Positions 11,113-21,741 of a DNA stretch of 64,000 nucleotides are shown here, piece after piece. Under the pieces are notes generated by a model. That model saw only the letters and a program-made list of their open reading frames with translations. It did no database searches and had not been told where the DNA came from. The first letter of the stretch is position 1; every line of letters starts with the position of its first letter. Location of the stretch: assembly GCA_028554645.1 (NCBI GenBank), contig JAQOOI010000080.1:1116001-1180000 (forward strand). Reading direction: 5' to 3'. The position numbers and the translations under genes are program-made. The stretch is from Omphalotus guepiniiformis (lineage: Eukaryota > Basidiomycota > Agaricomycetes > Agaricales > Omphalotaceae).

Positions 11113-13990
11113 CTAGCGCCTCGCAACGGACAATTCCGACAAACTTAGCCAACGGTCTTCCTCTGGCCCTTCGTTAACCCAACTGACCAAGAATTGCCAA
11201 CCTCGACCTCGTCGTCTAACATCTTTGATACATTGAATGGTATGCTCCTCTTGTCCATCCACCATCACTGTCACCGGGTCTGCCCTTGTCCTGCTTGGAA
11301 ATAGATTATTATCATTTTCCACAAACGGAGATAATTCGCTAATGTAGAACGTAGGGAAAATGTTAGGTTCATTTGGCATATCTAAGGTATATGAGTCCGT
11401 TTCTGGAGTGGGCCTTGATGATTTTATACGGGCCGTCAAATCGAGGGAAAAATTTCGCACATCTATCATCACCTTTGGACTTAAAAGTTCTGCGACGATG
11501 AACTGTTGTTAACATAACTTTATCACCGACACTAAATTTCGGCGGAGAACCACGATTTTTGTTCGCTTGCGTAGCCTGCAGAACCTTTGCTGCATGTAAA
11601 TTATCACGAACTTCAGCCTCGATGTTAGCAATTAAAGGTAAGAATTCAGATAAAAACGAAGGAGTTGTGTTAGAATCCCGAGCTTCCGCAGGGACCAAAT
11701 TCGGGATGAGACGAGGAGAGCGTCCGGTCTTAAGAAGGAACATTGAAGTGCCTGTAGACGCGTTTACCGAATTCATTATGTCAAAACGTATTTTTGGTAA
11801 AGCTTTAACCCAGCCCTGCTGGTTACGAGTAACATAATATCGTAACATTGATTCACTGTTTTGTTTGTACGTTCTGATGCACCGTCTGTCTCTGGATGAA
11901 AGGCAGTGGACATTTTCATTGCTATGCCGGTCAAATTTAGGAAAGATTTCCAGAACGACGACGTGAACAACTTATCTCCGATCTGTGATTATCTCATCCG
12001 GGAGACCGTTCTCACAATACCAACGATTGAAGAACAACAAGGCGAGATCCTTGGCGGTGATATCTGTGCGAGTAGGTATAATTGCTAAATCACTGTGCAT
12101 TCGATCCGTGATGGTCAATATACAATTAAAACCATCTTCCTCGGGCAGTGGACCAATAAAGTCCATAGCTATGCTGCTACATCGATGATCCGGCACCGGG
12201 AGAGGATGTAAAGGGCCTTTAGGGTTTTTTTTTCCTGTCCGAGATTTATTACGCTGACAATCTTCGCACCCAGGGACATACGCGTTGTACAAATCTCGAC
12301 GCATATTTGGCCAATAAAACGACGAACGCAGGTTTCATAAGATTTATCGGAACCAAAATGACCCGCGGAATCATGCGCAAGTCGGAACAAAATTTCCCGA
12401 AGATTGTCATACCTAGGTACAATCAGACGTTCTTCCAGGTACCATAGGCCCCCGATCTGTCTAAATCCGGGTACAGTGGATGCTAAGGAGACCAATTCTT
12501 ACACCACGGATCCTCGTTGTAACCTTTCTTAATCTTTGCGAGAAAAATCTCTGTCAGATGATATAGATAAAACGGTAGCTGCTGATAAAGGAATTGGCCA
12601 CGCGGGCTCGGAACGGTTAAGACACTCATGAGGATATCCGCTTGGCGGTACACGTGAAAACGCATCCGCGCCCACATTTTTCGGCACCTTTAATATAAGC
12701 AATAGTAACATCATATTGACTGAGAAATTCCTGCCAACGCAATTGCCTGCGGCTTAAATCACGCTGAGTGGAGAAGTTCTCTAATGTACGATGATCGGTT
12801 AGTACGAAAATTGGTACTCCTATGAGATCAGCTCGCCATTTTTTCAAAGCTCTAATTATCGCTAAAAGCTCTTTCTCGTGGACCGGATAATTTAATTCGG
12901 GCCCGGAAAATTGCGCGGAATCAAATGCCACTGGCTTGGATTCGCCTAAGGTTGGTCCCAACTGAGAACTGCGCCCGACCTCCATTCGCTTGCATCGCAA
13001 GTAAGAAATATTTTGTATCCCCTGGGTTTACGTGGGTCAATTACGGTTAAAGCAGCTCTGTCTACAACCATTTTCTTAATTTTATTGAAGGCCAGGTCAT
13101 GCTCGTCTGTCCACGCTGGGAAATTCTTTTGCACATTCCTTTTTTTGTCAAGGGGTACAAGACACGAGTATACTCTGCCAAATCGCGCTCCAAATAACCA
13201 GCGATAAATCGCAGCATGCCCAAGAATCTACGGGTTTTCTTGAATGTTACGTGGGACGGGGAAATTTAATAAAGCCGCGCATTTATGTTCCTGTGCTTCT
13301 ACTCCACGTTGTGAGATATGGTGACCCAAAAAAATCGATTTCGGTTTGGAAAAATTGACATTTCTTCGTATTACAGTATAAATTTATGTTCTCGAAGTGC
13401 CCCCAGAATTAACTTAACATGTTCTGCATGTTCCTCCACAGAAGCTGACCAAATGATAATATCGTCTAAATAAACATGACAAAACTTTCCGATGTATTGA
13501 CGAAGCGCTGCTGTAACTCGTCGCTGTTGTACAGAAGGTGCATTGCGCAAACCTTGAGGCATTACTAACCATTCATAGAGACCCAATGGTGTATTTACCG
13601 CGGTCAACGGAATTGAAGCAGGATCGAGGCGAGTTTGGAAGAAGGAATCGGTCATATCCATTTTTCCCCAAATCTTTCCTTTTGCACAGTCTGTCAAAAA
13701 TCTCGTCTATTCGCGGCAACGGATGACGATCAGGTACAGTATTAGCATTTAAAACGCGAAAATCGTTCAACCCAACGAGGCAGAACAGTAGGGTCGGCTT
13801 TCGGAATCAAAACGCCGGAGAGGAAAATTCAGACGACGAAGGACGTATACGGCCCGCATCTAAATGTTTCTGAATAAGTGTTGACCACGCTTCCTTGAAC
13901 TTTTCGAGGTGAAGTGTAACTCCGTGTTTGAATTCCTCGATAAGCTTCTTTTAAAGTTATATTTGCAAGTAATCGTTGTAGGTAAATCAT
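11113..13990 (-). pseudogene. Frame-disrupted pol: reverse transcriptase, RNase H, integrase, chromodomain
   Basis: Reverse transcriptase motifs include PRIDEI, VMPQGLRNAPS and the catalytic CHVYLDDIIIWS (about 13440-13490). RNase H shows FLTCDAS, the ELNYPVHEKELLAI stretch and LTDHRTLENF. Integrase shows an HHCC-type zinc region (HDSAGHFG... GCEDCQRNK), MDFIGPLP, ITDR and [13 protein letters not shown], which give a D,D,E set. A chromodomain (WQFLVSWVNEGPEEDRW) ends at the stop at 11113. Conserved blocks jump frame at a dozen or more places, for example near 13807, 13765, 13700, 13375, 13325, 13240, 12960, 12680, 12335, 11975, 11850 and 11430, each consistent with a one-base insertion or loss. 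A working polyprotein could not be made from this copy unless the sequence itself is in error. Confidence 0.88.
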
Positions 13991-16394
13991 CAACATGAGG
14001 GATTGCTGCAAAAACATCTGCATATTTGGATTTAATCTGATTTGAGAGTTCATTAAGTTGTTCCGTATTTTCCAACTGACTTAGACGAGTTGCCACAGCT
14101 GCTGTCCATGAGATCTGAGGTTGCGGAGGTTTATGAAACCGAGCGGGAAATGCAGTAAATAGTTCCTTCAGTTCCCTGATGACACTTAATTTTTCTTTGC
14201 ATAAATCCAATCGTCGCATTTTGGGGGATCGTTTGTCAGGCAAGGCGGGTGGTGAAATCGGTACTGGATTCAATAAATCGAAACCCGATGTAGAATCTAT
14301 TACTGTCCTATTGAAAACGTCCGAAACAAGATGGTTCTGATGTAGGAAAGGTAGCCCGAGAATTACTGGAGAACATAAGGAAGGCGTAACAAGAGCGTAA
14401 ACGACACGAGAAGTCCAAGAGTATGAGGGATCTGTAAGTGCAAGCTTTACATATTCGGACAATTGAAATATTTCGGAGGGTTCTGACCCTGCAAATCCAG
14501 ACACTAAGCGAGGAGTCTTCAAATGAAAGCGACGAAGTCCTAGTTGTGTGACGAGGTCATTTCTAATGAGCACAAAAGGTGAGCCTAAATCTAATAGCAA
14601 ATCAAGTGCAAGAGGGGAATCAACCGCAGGACCCGTCAACAAGGCTTTCCAAGTCAAATGCGGGAGTTCGATGGGCGGCTCAGGATGTGAATGAGAGATA
14701 TTAACAGCACTTACAGTGTGGCGAGCATCGATCATTGTTCCTGACGGTGAAGGCGAAGAAGGCAACGAGTTCGCTACTCCAGTCCACTCGTCATCTGAAA
14801 TGTTGTCCAACGCATCGTCGAAACTATCAATGATAGCAGCTATCGGGGCGACATAACCGTTTGCAGGAGCGTGTTGTTCGTAGACCGAGGTATTCGCACG
14901 AATGTTTAGATTAGGGTGATTGAATAATGCGGCGACGGAAGTAGAAGAAGAAGAAGGAAGTGTCGGAGAATTAGAATCGAGGAGCGCGGACAAGTCGGTG
15001 ATAGCAGCAACAGATTCTATTGCGGCTACAGAATTGACGGGTTTATATGCCAAGATCGCGTTCATAGAAATAGGGCGTTGTGATTTGTTATGTGCCAAAC
15101 GAGCACGGGCAACATCAGTAGAGGTGAGAGGTCTATAAGGGACATCTAAACGAGGACGATTGGAGATAGTACACGTAGTTGCGCTATGACCAGCGAAAGC
15201 GTTGCGACATTTGTTGCATACCCCGAGCTCGTGATAAATTTGTACTTGTGAAGGATCTTCTCTAATTTTGGACATGGGATGAACTGAAAATTTTCCATCA
15301 GGAGCACGAGAAATGGAGGAGGGAGCCGCGCTCGTGTTCGTAGAAGTGGAAGCGACCGCAGTGTTCGTAGTATTGTTAAAAGGACGCGTGCGAGCGTGTT
15401 CATTAGAATAATGGGAGGTAGAAGAAGCACGCTTGAACTGTTCCAACATCGCGCGAGTGGAATCGTGTAGTGTTTTGGCCTCACGCAACGTCCGTCTATC
15501 GTAAGCTCTGAAATGTAAATCATGTTTCTTTACTGTGGTAACCCACTCCTTCGCTGCCAACGCATTCGAAACTTCCTTTGCTGTCAAGTATTTGCGAAAG
15601 TCCTCCGTCAAAGCGTTCTGCAAGAGAATCCGAACATGACTGTCATCGAGATGGTGTGGTGTTCCTGCGAGTAAGGAATTATACCCGATCATTGTGTCGT
15701 GCAAGATCATAAATGATTCATCTTCTACACCTGATTGTCGTGTGTTCGTTAAAAGCGCGAGAACCTGTTCGGCCCAGTCTATGCCACATATTTGTTTACG
15801 AACTTCGACCAGAAAGGCAGAAGGAGCGAGAGTGAGGAGGGAGGCAGCATTGATTCGAAAGTAATTCATATTAGCTTCGGATTGAAATGATGACATGATA
15901 ATGTTGCGTTGTTTAGTCTGATCAGAAATATCCTTGTGAGAGAAGTAATTCTGAAGGCAGTGCAGGACATTTATGAGAGAAGAGATCGGGAGGCTGCGCG
16001 CAGTAACGACAGGCGGTTTGGAAACTCCGTTATTAACCCAGCCCGCTGAAGCGTCAGATTGAGCCATGTTATCCAAAGAAGAATCTGAAGAATCCGAATC
16101 GAGGGATGATGAGCGTGAACGAACAGCGCGAGAATTTGGATCGGAAGTGGAAAGAGATTTATTTGCAATTGTGTTCGAACCGGAAGCAGAATTATTGTTC
16201 GCGGAAGTGGTTGAATCGGAAGCAGAATTATTGTCCGCGGAAGTAATCGGCGTGGTTAAACGATCGAAATCTGAACCACGTTCAAGGGGTACGGAAGCGG
16301 AAGAGGGAGATGAAGGTTGTGTATCCGATGGTTTAGGAGTTTGACGAACTGCAGAGCGCAAGTTCCGTTTAGTTGCAGCGGGAGGTTCTGACAT
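13860..16394 (-). CDS. Gag and aspartic protease open frame of the Gypsy element
   Basis: An uninterrupted 844-codon frame starting at ATG 16394. The first 150 residues are Ser/Asn/Thr-rich and look disordered. A capsid-like alpha-helical region follows (about residues 150-330), then a zinc-knuckle-like CNKCRNAFAGHSATTC (C-x2-C-x6-H-x4-C, longer than the usual C-x2-C-x4-H-x4-C). A retropepsin-like segment has LLDLGSPFVLIRNDLV, where the usual DTG or DSG is DLG. The frame then runs past the protease toward the first residues of RT before it stops, so the link to pol requires a frame change. The lack of any stop over 2.5 kb contrasts sharply with pol. Confidence 0.85.
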   Translation of the reverse strand: MSEPPAATKRNLRSAVRQTPKPSDTQPSSPSSASVPLERGSDFDRLTTPITSADNNSASDSTTSANNNSASGSNTIANKSLSTSDPNSRAVRSRSSSLDSDSSDSSLDNMAQSDASAGWVNNGVSKPPVVTARSLPISSLINVLHCLQNYFSHKDISDQTKQRNIIMSSFQSEANMNYFRINAASLLTLAPSAFLVEVRKQICGIDWAEQVLALLTNTRQSGVEDESFMILHDTMIGYNSLLAGTPHHLDDSHVRILLQNALTEDFRKYLTAKEVSNALAAKEWVTTVKKHDLHFRAYDRRTLREAKTLHDSTRAMLEQFKRASSTSHYSNEHARTRPFNNTTNTAVASTSTNTSAAPSSISRAPDGKFSVHPMSKIREDPSQVQIYHELGVCNKCRNAFAGHSATTCTISNRPRLDVPYRPLTSTDVARARLAHNKSQRPISMNAILAYKPVNSVAAIESVAAITDLSALLDSNSPTLPSSSSTSVAALFNHPNLNIRANTSVYEQHAPANGYVAPIAAIIDSFDDALDNISDDEWTGVANSLPSSPSPSGTMIDARHTVSAVNISHSHPEPPIELPHLTWKALLTGPAVDSPLALDLLLDLGSPFVLIRNDLVTQLGLRRFHLKTPRLVSGFAGSEPSEIFQLSEYVKLALTDPSYSWTSRVVYALVTPSLCSPVILGLPFLHQNHLVSDVFNRTVIDSTSGFDLLNPVPISPPALPDKRSPKMRRLDLCKEKLSVIRELKELFTAFPARFHKPPQPQISWTAAVATRLSQLENTEQLNELSNQIKSKYADVFAAIPHVDDLPTTITCKYNFKRSLSRNSNTELHFTSKSSRKRGQHLFRNI

Positions 16395-16680
16395 GAAGAA
16401 TCAGATGAAAAAGGCTATGAATTGAGGGCTTCAGAAAATTTATGAAATGTTTGTAGTTGGAGAATATAATATATGTAAAATTCGGGTGTGGAATCAAGTT
16501 GGACAATTGAGCAAGGTGATGGTTGATGCAAGTGTTAAGTGAACAGTAAACAAGTGAAGATCAAGTTGAGATACGAGTGGGCAAGTGGTCAAGTGGGCGT
16601 CAAATTGTTACGAGTGTCAAGTTAACAGTGATCTCTATCGCTTCGAACGATGATGAGAAGAAGGGTTCAAGAGAAATGGT

Positions 16681-16795
16681 GAAAGGCGAGTGGAAAATAA
16701 ATGAAAGGCGATATGAAAGAAACTCGAGAAATGAAAGGCGAGTGGAAAATAAATGAAGGCGATATGAAAGAAACTCGAGAAATGAAAGGCGAGAT
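16681..16795. repeat. Tandem repeat in the element's 5' leader
   Basis: A 51-52 bp unit beginning gaaaggcgagtggaaaataa occurs at 16681 and 16733, with a partial third copy at 16784. The second copy is one base shorter. It lies in the untranslated leader between the 5' LTR and gag, in purine-rich sequence on the plus strand. I see no function. Confidence 0.8.
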
Positions 16796-16887
16796 GAATT
16801 TGAATCAATTTACTCACAACTCTGATATTCTCGCGTATGCGACGTGCGTGAATCCTCACGGACACACGAAAAGAGACTCAAAAAAAG

Positions 16888-17078
16888 TGAAAACCTTCTC
16901 TATGAAGGAAACACGACTTAGAGAGAAACCTAGCGAGTCTGAACCACGTCGTATTGAGAGAGATAGAGAAGAAAGATAGTCGACTACAAGGAAGTAAGGA
17001 GAAAGAAGAATGTCCTCTAAACTACTGTTCTACGTATTATATACCTAGTCTAGATGTACCCACGTGACCGTGTTTACA
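16888..17078 (-). repeat. Right LTR (5' LTR of the element)
   Basis: 191 bp, TG to CA, the near-identical partner of 10810-10999. Transcription of the element would start here and run leftward. The sequence just inside (16870-16887) does not begin with the TGG that most tRNA primer-binding sites have. Confidence 0.93.
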
Positions 17079-17083
17079 TATAT
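17079..17083. repeat. Target-site duplication, right copy (tatat)
   Basis: Matches 10805-10809 exactly. Confidence 0.8.
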
Positions 17084-17314
17084 TTTACGAACTTCAGAAA
17101 GCCAGAGTCATGAAGGAAACAGATGTTTGATACATAAATGTCATGACTGGAATGCATAACCAAGAACGCGTGGGGAAATGACATATCAATAATGTACAAC
17201 GACGCAGTCAAAGAATGAAAGTGGAGTTGACAAAGTTCGAAGAAAGGGGTCGCATGAAAGTACAATCGCGCTCGATGCGCTGGGGATACAACAAAGTGTT
17301 TAAGATCAAAGGTT

Positions 17315-20300
17315 TCATCGCCAAGTTGGTTTCGAAGATCTACTCATACTAATGTCCCCGCTGACGTCGGCTGCGGACAGAGATGGCTTCAATCTGAATG
17401 TTGAGACACCAGGGCCTCGCGTTATCGAAAGCCTCTTCGCCCGTTTTGATGGACTTGAAATGAGCACCCGTCTCGGCTTGCTAGCATCTGGAGGTGAAAG
17501 CTGTGGGATCAAACTTGATCGACGTCTTCCCTTCTCAGTCCGCGACCCTCCTATGTTCGAGCGCCTTCTACCCTTCGACGCAGATCTCGGAGTTGAAGGG
17601 ACTCTTTTACCAGGACTGCGGGGAATTGGGGCACTCCCGCTGCCGCTTTGTGCTGAACCATTCTCTAATGAGTTCAGACTACGGTCACCAAGCGGCTGGG
17701 AGATTCTACGCTCCAACCTGTCCGCCCCGCCTTCATCATCTTCAGCTAGACTTCCGAGCGCAGGTGCTTTATTTCTTGACTTGAGGAAGCTAGGATCTAA
17801 ACGGCTCGGTCTAGAGCGTTTGCCCAAGGAGCCATAAGATCGCTCACGGGTTGATGCTGGTAGGGACATGGAAAGACTTATGCTGACGCTGTCGTCCGTC
17901 TTCTCATCTTCCCATTCACTTTCGGAGCCGGTGCCAAGGGACGTGGCTCTTGGAGTTGATCTGGAAGTGGAAGAAATGGATGAAGTACTAGAAGAGCTGT
18001 CGATCATGGGACTAGCAGGCGTCACAGCAACAACTGGCGGGACTAAATCTGAGCTACCACCATCATCCAAGGCGCCCTGACCTGCCTCATCCTTCCACTG
18101 AACGTTCTTCACGGTTTTGAGCCCTTTCTTCTCCTTATCAGAGACCCTTCGATACGGTTGGGCAGCCAGACTAGAGCGCAAAGACTTGCGGGCGTGACGT
18201 CTTGGTGAAACAGACAGAGACGCTGAGTCATACATGGATGTCCTTCTAGAACTAGGCTTCGAGGAATGTGACTGAAGCACGGAAGGGACAGAGCTGACCC
18301 TGCGGGTAAACGATGCTTCAAACCCTCTGAAGTCATCCAGAGCATTGTGCCTCAGTTGCTCCTCCATCTTGTAGCCTTCTGTCGAGTGTCCGACAAGCTT
18401 TGTGAAAAGATCGTCGTTCTTATCCCTGAGATTCGCCAGCGTGGAGGCCACTCTACTTGAAGTGGTCGATGATTCGCTTTCCGGCGAGGACTGCAGGATT
18501 TTTGCTGCATCTCCAACCATGACGGTGCACCTTCCAAGCACGCCGATGAGGCTGACCATCACTTGGGTTATATCCTCCACCGCGCCTTTCATCACATCCC
18601 GCTCCTGCTCTGCCTTGGCTTGCTCCATCTCTGCTCTTCGGAATTTAGCATCTAACTTCACGTTGTCCACGCTGACTTCGTCCAAGTTGTCGGACCTCCT
18701 TTCCGACACCGCGCGCATAGTAGCATCGAACATGGAATTGGCATTGGAAGAACGCTGCAGCCTGGTATTGAAGACTGAGTCTGATCTCAACGCCTGTTCT
18801 TCTGGGCCAGCCAGTGCTTTGAGTAATGCACGCTCTGCTTCTAGGTCTGCAGATAATGGAGATAGACTTGACGAGGCGATGGAGTCGATATCCGCCAAGC
18901 GATTACGAATAGCAGTGAGCTTCGCCTTTGCAACCCACAGTTTACCTGAGCAAGCTGCGCCATCGACGATGCAAACCTTCGTCTGCTCGGCTTTGACTTT
19001 CAAGTCATTCCTCGCTCTCTCAACCTCTGCGTTCGCTTCAGCTCTCTTCCGCCGAACGATGTCATTCTCGGCGTTATTCTTTCCCTCGAGTTTAGCCTTC
19101 AGTTCAACGATCTCGGCGTTGAGTCTATTGATGGCTTCGACGTAACGGCCGACATGTCTATCGACATTGACGACGTTCCTTGTCACTACCTTGGTCTTGA
19201 TCTTAGTGGCTCGCTCGGCATAAATGAGCGTGTTATGAGTGTCGTCAAAATGGTTGGATGTGGGAGCTACGCAGACTATCATAACGGTTTTGCAGTTACC
19301 ACCAAGAGAGAACTTTAAAAGGCGAGTAAGTTTGCTGTTACGATAGGGAACGTGCCGTATAGCACCTCCGCTCTCGCAGAGAGCATTGATGCAGTTTCCT
19401 AAAGCGAGGAGTGATTTATTAATGTTGGCGCCTTCGACCATACGCTGTCCCATATTGGTAGTAGCAGCAGCACGCTCGCTGCCAGCTAAATCAATGATAG
19501 AGAGGGTGCCCATTGTCCTTTGCTCGGACAAGGACGCAGTTCGCGGGGACTGAGTCACATGAACCTGTAGGACAGCATGCGACCGCGAGCTTGTCTCATT
19601 GGCATGTGTTGGACTCTGAGTTCTTCGAGTGTTACCCAACAAAACAATCTCCTTGACCTCCTCCGCAGATTTTGGTGAAAGCTCCGTTAGGCCAACTACC
19701 TTCACTGTCTTATCCTCTCGTATCGATAAACCTCCCCTGGGTGCATGTGACCCGGGTTCAGAAAGGAGATCGCGAATCTCTTCATTGTATATTTCCAGGA
19801 AGGTAACCATAACCTGTACGTTCCAATCGTCCCTGCGGTCCTCGATACGCTGGAAGAGGTCTGCCATTGTCAAGTAAATGATGCCAGGATCGGATTCCGT
19901 CCCACTGATAGTATGAGTTTTACCACAGCCAGTAGCCTGAAGGAAATTAGAGGAAAATATATGTGCCATGATATTAGATACTCACGCCGTAAGCAAAAAC
20001 AGTTGCATTAAACCCATCCAGTAGGCCCTTAAGCAAGGGTTGCGACGTTGCTCGGTATACATCCTGCTGTTGTGCCTCATGATTGAACACCTTATCGAAC
20101 ATAAACCGCCTGTCCTTGTATCGTTTAGTGCCAGGCGGCATAAAGCCTCGCTCGACAAATGCTCTTGCTTTGTCCTTCTCGTCGGGATCGAAGGTCAAAA
20201 TGCGGTCGTCCACAATTTGGACGACATCTCTAAGTGGTGCTGTATTGGCGACCGGTCGAATTGGAGTAGATAGAGCGCCATCTCCACGAAAGCTTGAGTC

Positions 20301-20437
20301 GTAACATGGTTCGGGTAGACGTGCAGCCTCCCAAGATGTTGGAGGTCGCACTCGAACTAACTTCGGGGTGAGAACCAGATAAATAGAAAGACGATAAGTC
20401 ACACACCAACTACAGTAATTGAGCCAGCGGCGACCAT
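17315..20437 (-). CDS. KIP3: Kinesin-8 (Kip3-like) motor protein
   Basis: Kinesin-8 motors walk to microtubule plus ends and promote depolymerisation, setting spindle and nuclear position. The ATG at 20437 gives MVAAGSITVVVRVRPP after an intron that splices GTTG to TTCGAG. The motor domain then shows FMFDKVF, NATVFAYGATGCGKTHTISG (P-loop), NETSSRSH (switch I), IDLAGSE (switch II), and NINKSLLALGNCINAL with YRNSKLTRLLKFSLGG. The neck and coiled coil follow, then a Ser/Arg-rich, probably disordered tail with SDKEKKGLKTVKNVQWKDE, ending at TGA 17315. Three exons and about 1,000 residues. The wording VFAYGATGCGKTHT favours kinesin-8 over kinesin-5 or -7. It is head to head with the Cyc2-like gene across 186 bp. 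Confidence 0.92.
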
Positions 20438-20623
20438 TGTTAAGTTAGGATTCCAGTGTAATTCGTAAAGTCGTGGTTTGTAATGGCGAGAGGATTGTAG
20501 GTTGGTTCAATGGTTGCAGTTCGAAAGTGAGAAACGGGAACAAACAAACCTACACGCGTCAAGTCACATGATCGCGTATCCATGAGAAATTCGTGGCGGC
20601 TTACATAGGGATACCTAGTACAC

Positions 20624-21715
20624 ATGGCTCTGCGCCGCGTTCTTCATACAGCAGGACGACAACAAGCAAGTCGCTACATAGGCTCTGTAGCTGCCCTCGG
20701 TCTAGGTGCCGCCGCTTCGCTTTATTTCTTTCTACCCGATGCTTCACGGGGAGCACCTACTCTGAAAGGCGAAAGATTATCACCGTCACATTTCACTTCG
20801 TGCGCTGTGACTTCCAGTGAAGAATGTGGGCCCGATTCACGACTTATATCTTTGACTGTACCACCAAACCTACTTCCAAATCCAAAAACCTTTCATCCGG
20901 TCTGGTCCGTGTTCATTAAAGATGATGATATTCAAGTTGAACGTCCGTACACACCACTGGAGGGCGTTGATGAGCATGGCCGTATGTCATTCTGGATCAA
21001 GAGATATCCACGCGGAGAAGTTGGAAGATGGCTGCATGCAAAGAAAGTAGGCGAGGAGGTCGAAATAAGAGGCCCCCTGCAAACTTGGCCATGGAAGGAG
21101 GACGCTTGGGATGAAGTAATCATGGTAGGTAGAACTCATACGTGTATTGTTATGTACTACAAATTGAAATTCAGATTTCTGGAGGAACTGGCATCGCCCC
21201 GTTCTATCAGCTTTTTCATACAGTGATATCTTGTATGCCTTCCTTTTCACGAACCCGCTTTGTATTGCTTCATTCCTCTCGCAATCCTATGGAACTTCCG
21301 CCGCCTGCGATCTTGCAACCATTGAGATCGTTCGCCGAGCGATGTCCGGAACGCCTCCAGGTTCAAATCTTCGTGGACGTCAGCAGCTCGCCCCATAACT
21401 TCCCCGACTTGCAGCTAGGTCGCATAGGAAAATCGGCTATTTCATCTTTATTCAAAGACAACGCCAGCGTGTGGGATGCACTTCCCTGGTTTCGAAAGGA
21501 CATCAACGTGTCGCATCGAAGAGTTCTGTTCTTAGTATGTGGTCCGGAATCGTAAGCCAGCCCAGTGTTTGCTTCCTGGATTACATTTCTAACGCCTCAA
21601 ATGAAGAATGGTTAGTGCCATCGCAGGACCTTATGGTCGCAACTTTTCCCAAGGACCCGTGGGCGGTGCATTGGCTGAATTGGGTGCTACCTCAGACCAG
21701 GTGTACAAGCTCTGA
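20624..21715 (+). CDS. CYC2: Cyc2-like mitochondrial FAD/NAD(P)H oxidoreductase
   Basis: A cytochrome-b5-reductase fold protein. Yeast Cyc2 is an inner-membrane flavoprotein that supports haem attachment to cytochrome c; I infer the same role. The ATG at 20624 opens a presequence and one hydrophobic segment (SVAALGLGAAASLYFFLP). The FAD-binding motif RPYTPLEG (RxYTxx type) and the Gly-rich WIKRYPRGEVGRWLH follow, then ISGGTGIAPFYQL for NAD(P)H and LVCGPES. The protein ends GPYGRNFSQGPVGGALAELG, then QVYKL. Introns at about 21124-21174 (MIS junction) and 21552-21606. The stop at 21715 is only 26 bp from the convergent dihydroorotase stop. A plain cytochrome b5 reductase is the alternative. Confidence 0.8.
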
Positions 21716-21741
21716 AGATACTATTTTGAGATACTGTCAGT

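Larger units (their letters stand above)
10810..17078 (-). mobile_element. Ty3/Gypsy LTR retrotransposon with C-terminal chromodomain
   Basis: A 6.27-kb element on the minus strand. It has two ~190-bp LTRs that start TG and end CA, a tatat target duplication, a polypurine tract next to the left (3') LTR, a gag-protease frame, then reverse transcriptase, RNase H, integrase and a terminal chromodomain. The domain order (RT, RH, then integrase) defines Ty3/Gypsy, and the chromodomain places it among chromovirus-like elements. The LTRs differ at only about four positions (roughly 98% identity), so insertion looks recent, yet pol is full of single-base frame changes while gag is intact. It lies between the 3' ends of the p24 and kinesin genes and interrupts no recognisable coding sequence. 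Confidence 0.95.

Noticed and set aside
16681..16795. CRISPR-like repeat
   Set aside because: The copies are adjacent without spacers and lie in a retrotransposon leader of a eukaryote.
18402..19145. 247-codon plus-strand open frame
   Set aside because: It is antisense to the well-supported kinesin-8 coiled coil and has no start context or conserved motif.
20500..20540. tRNA-like B-box sequence (gcagttcgaaag)
   Set aside because: It lacks a matching A box and cloverleaf and lies in a divergent promoter.
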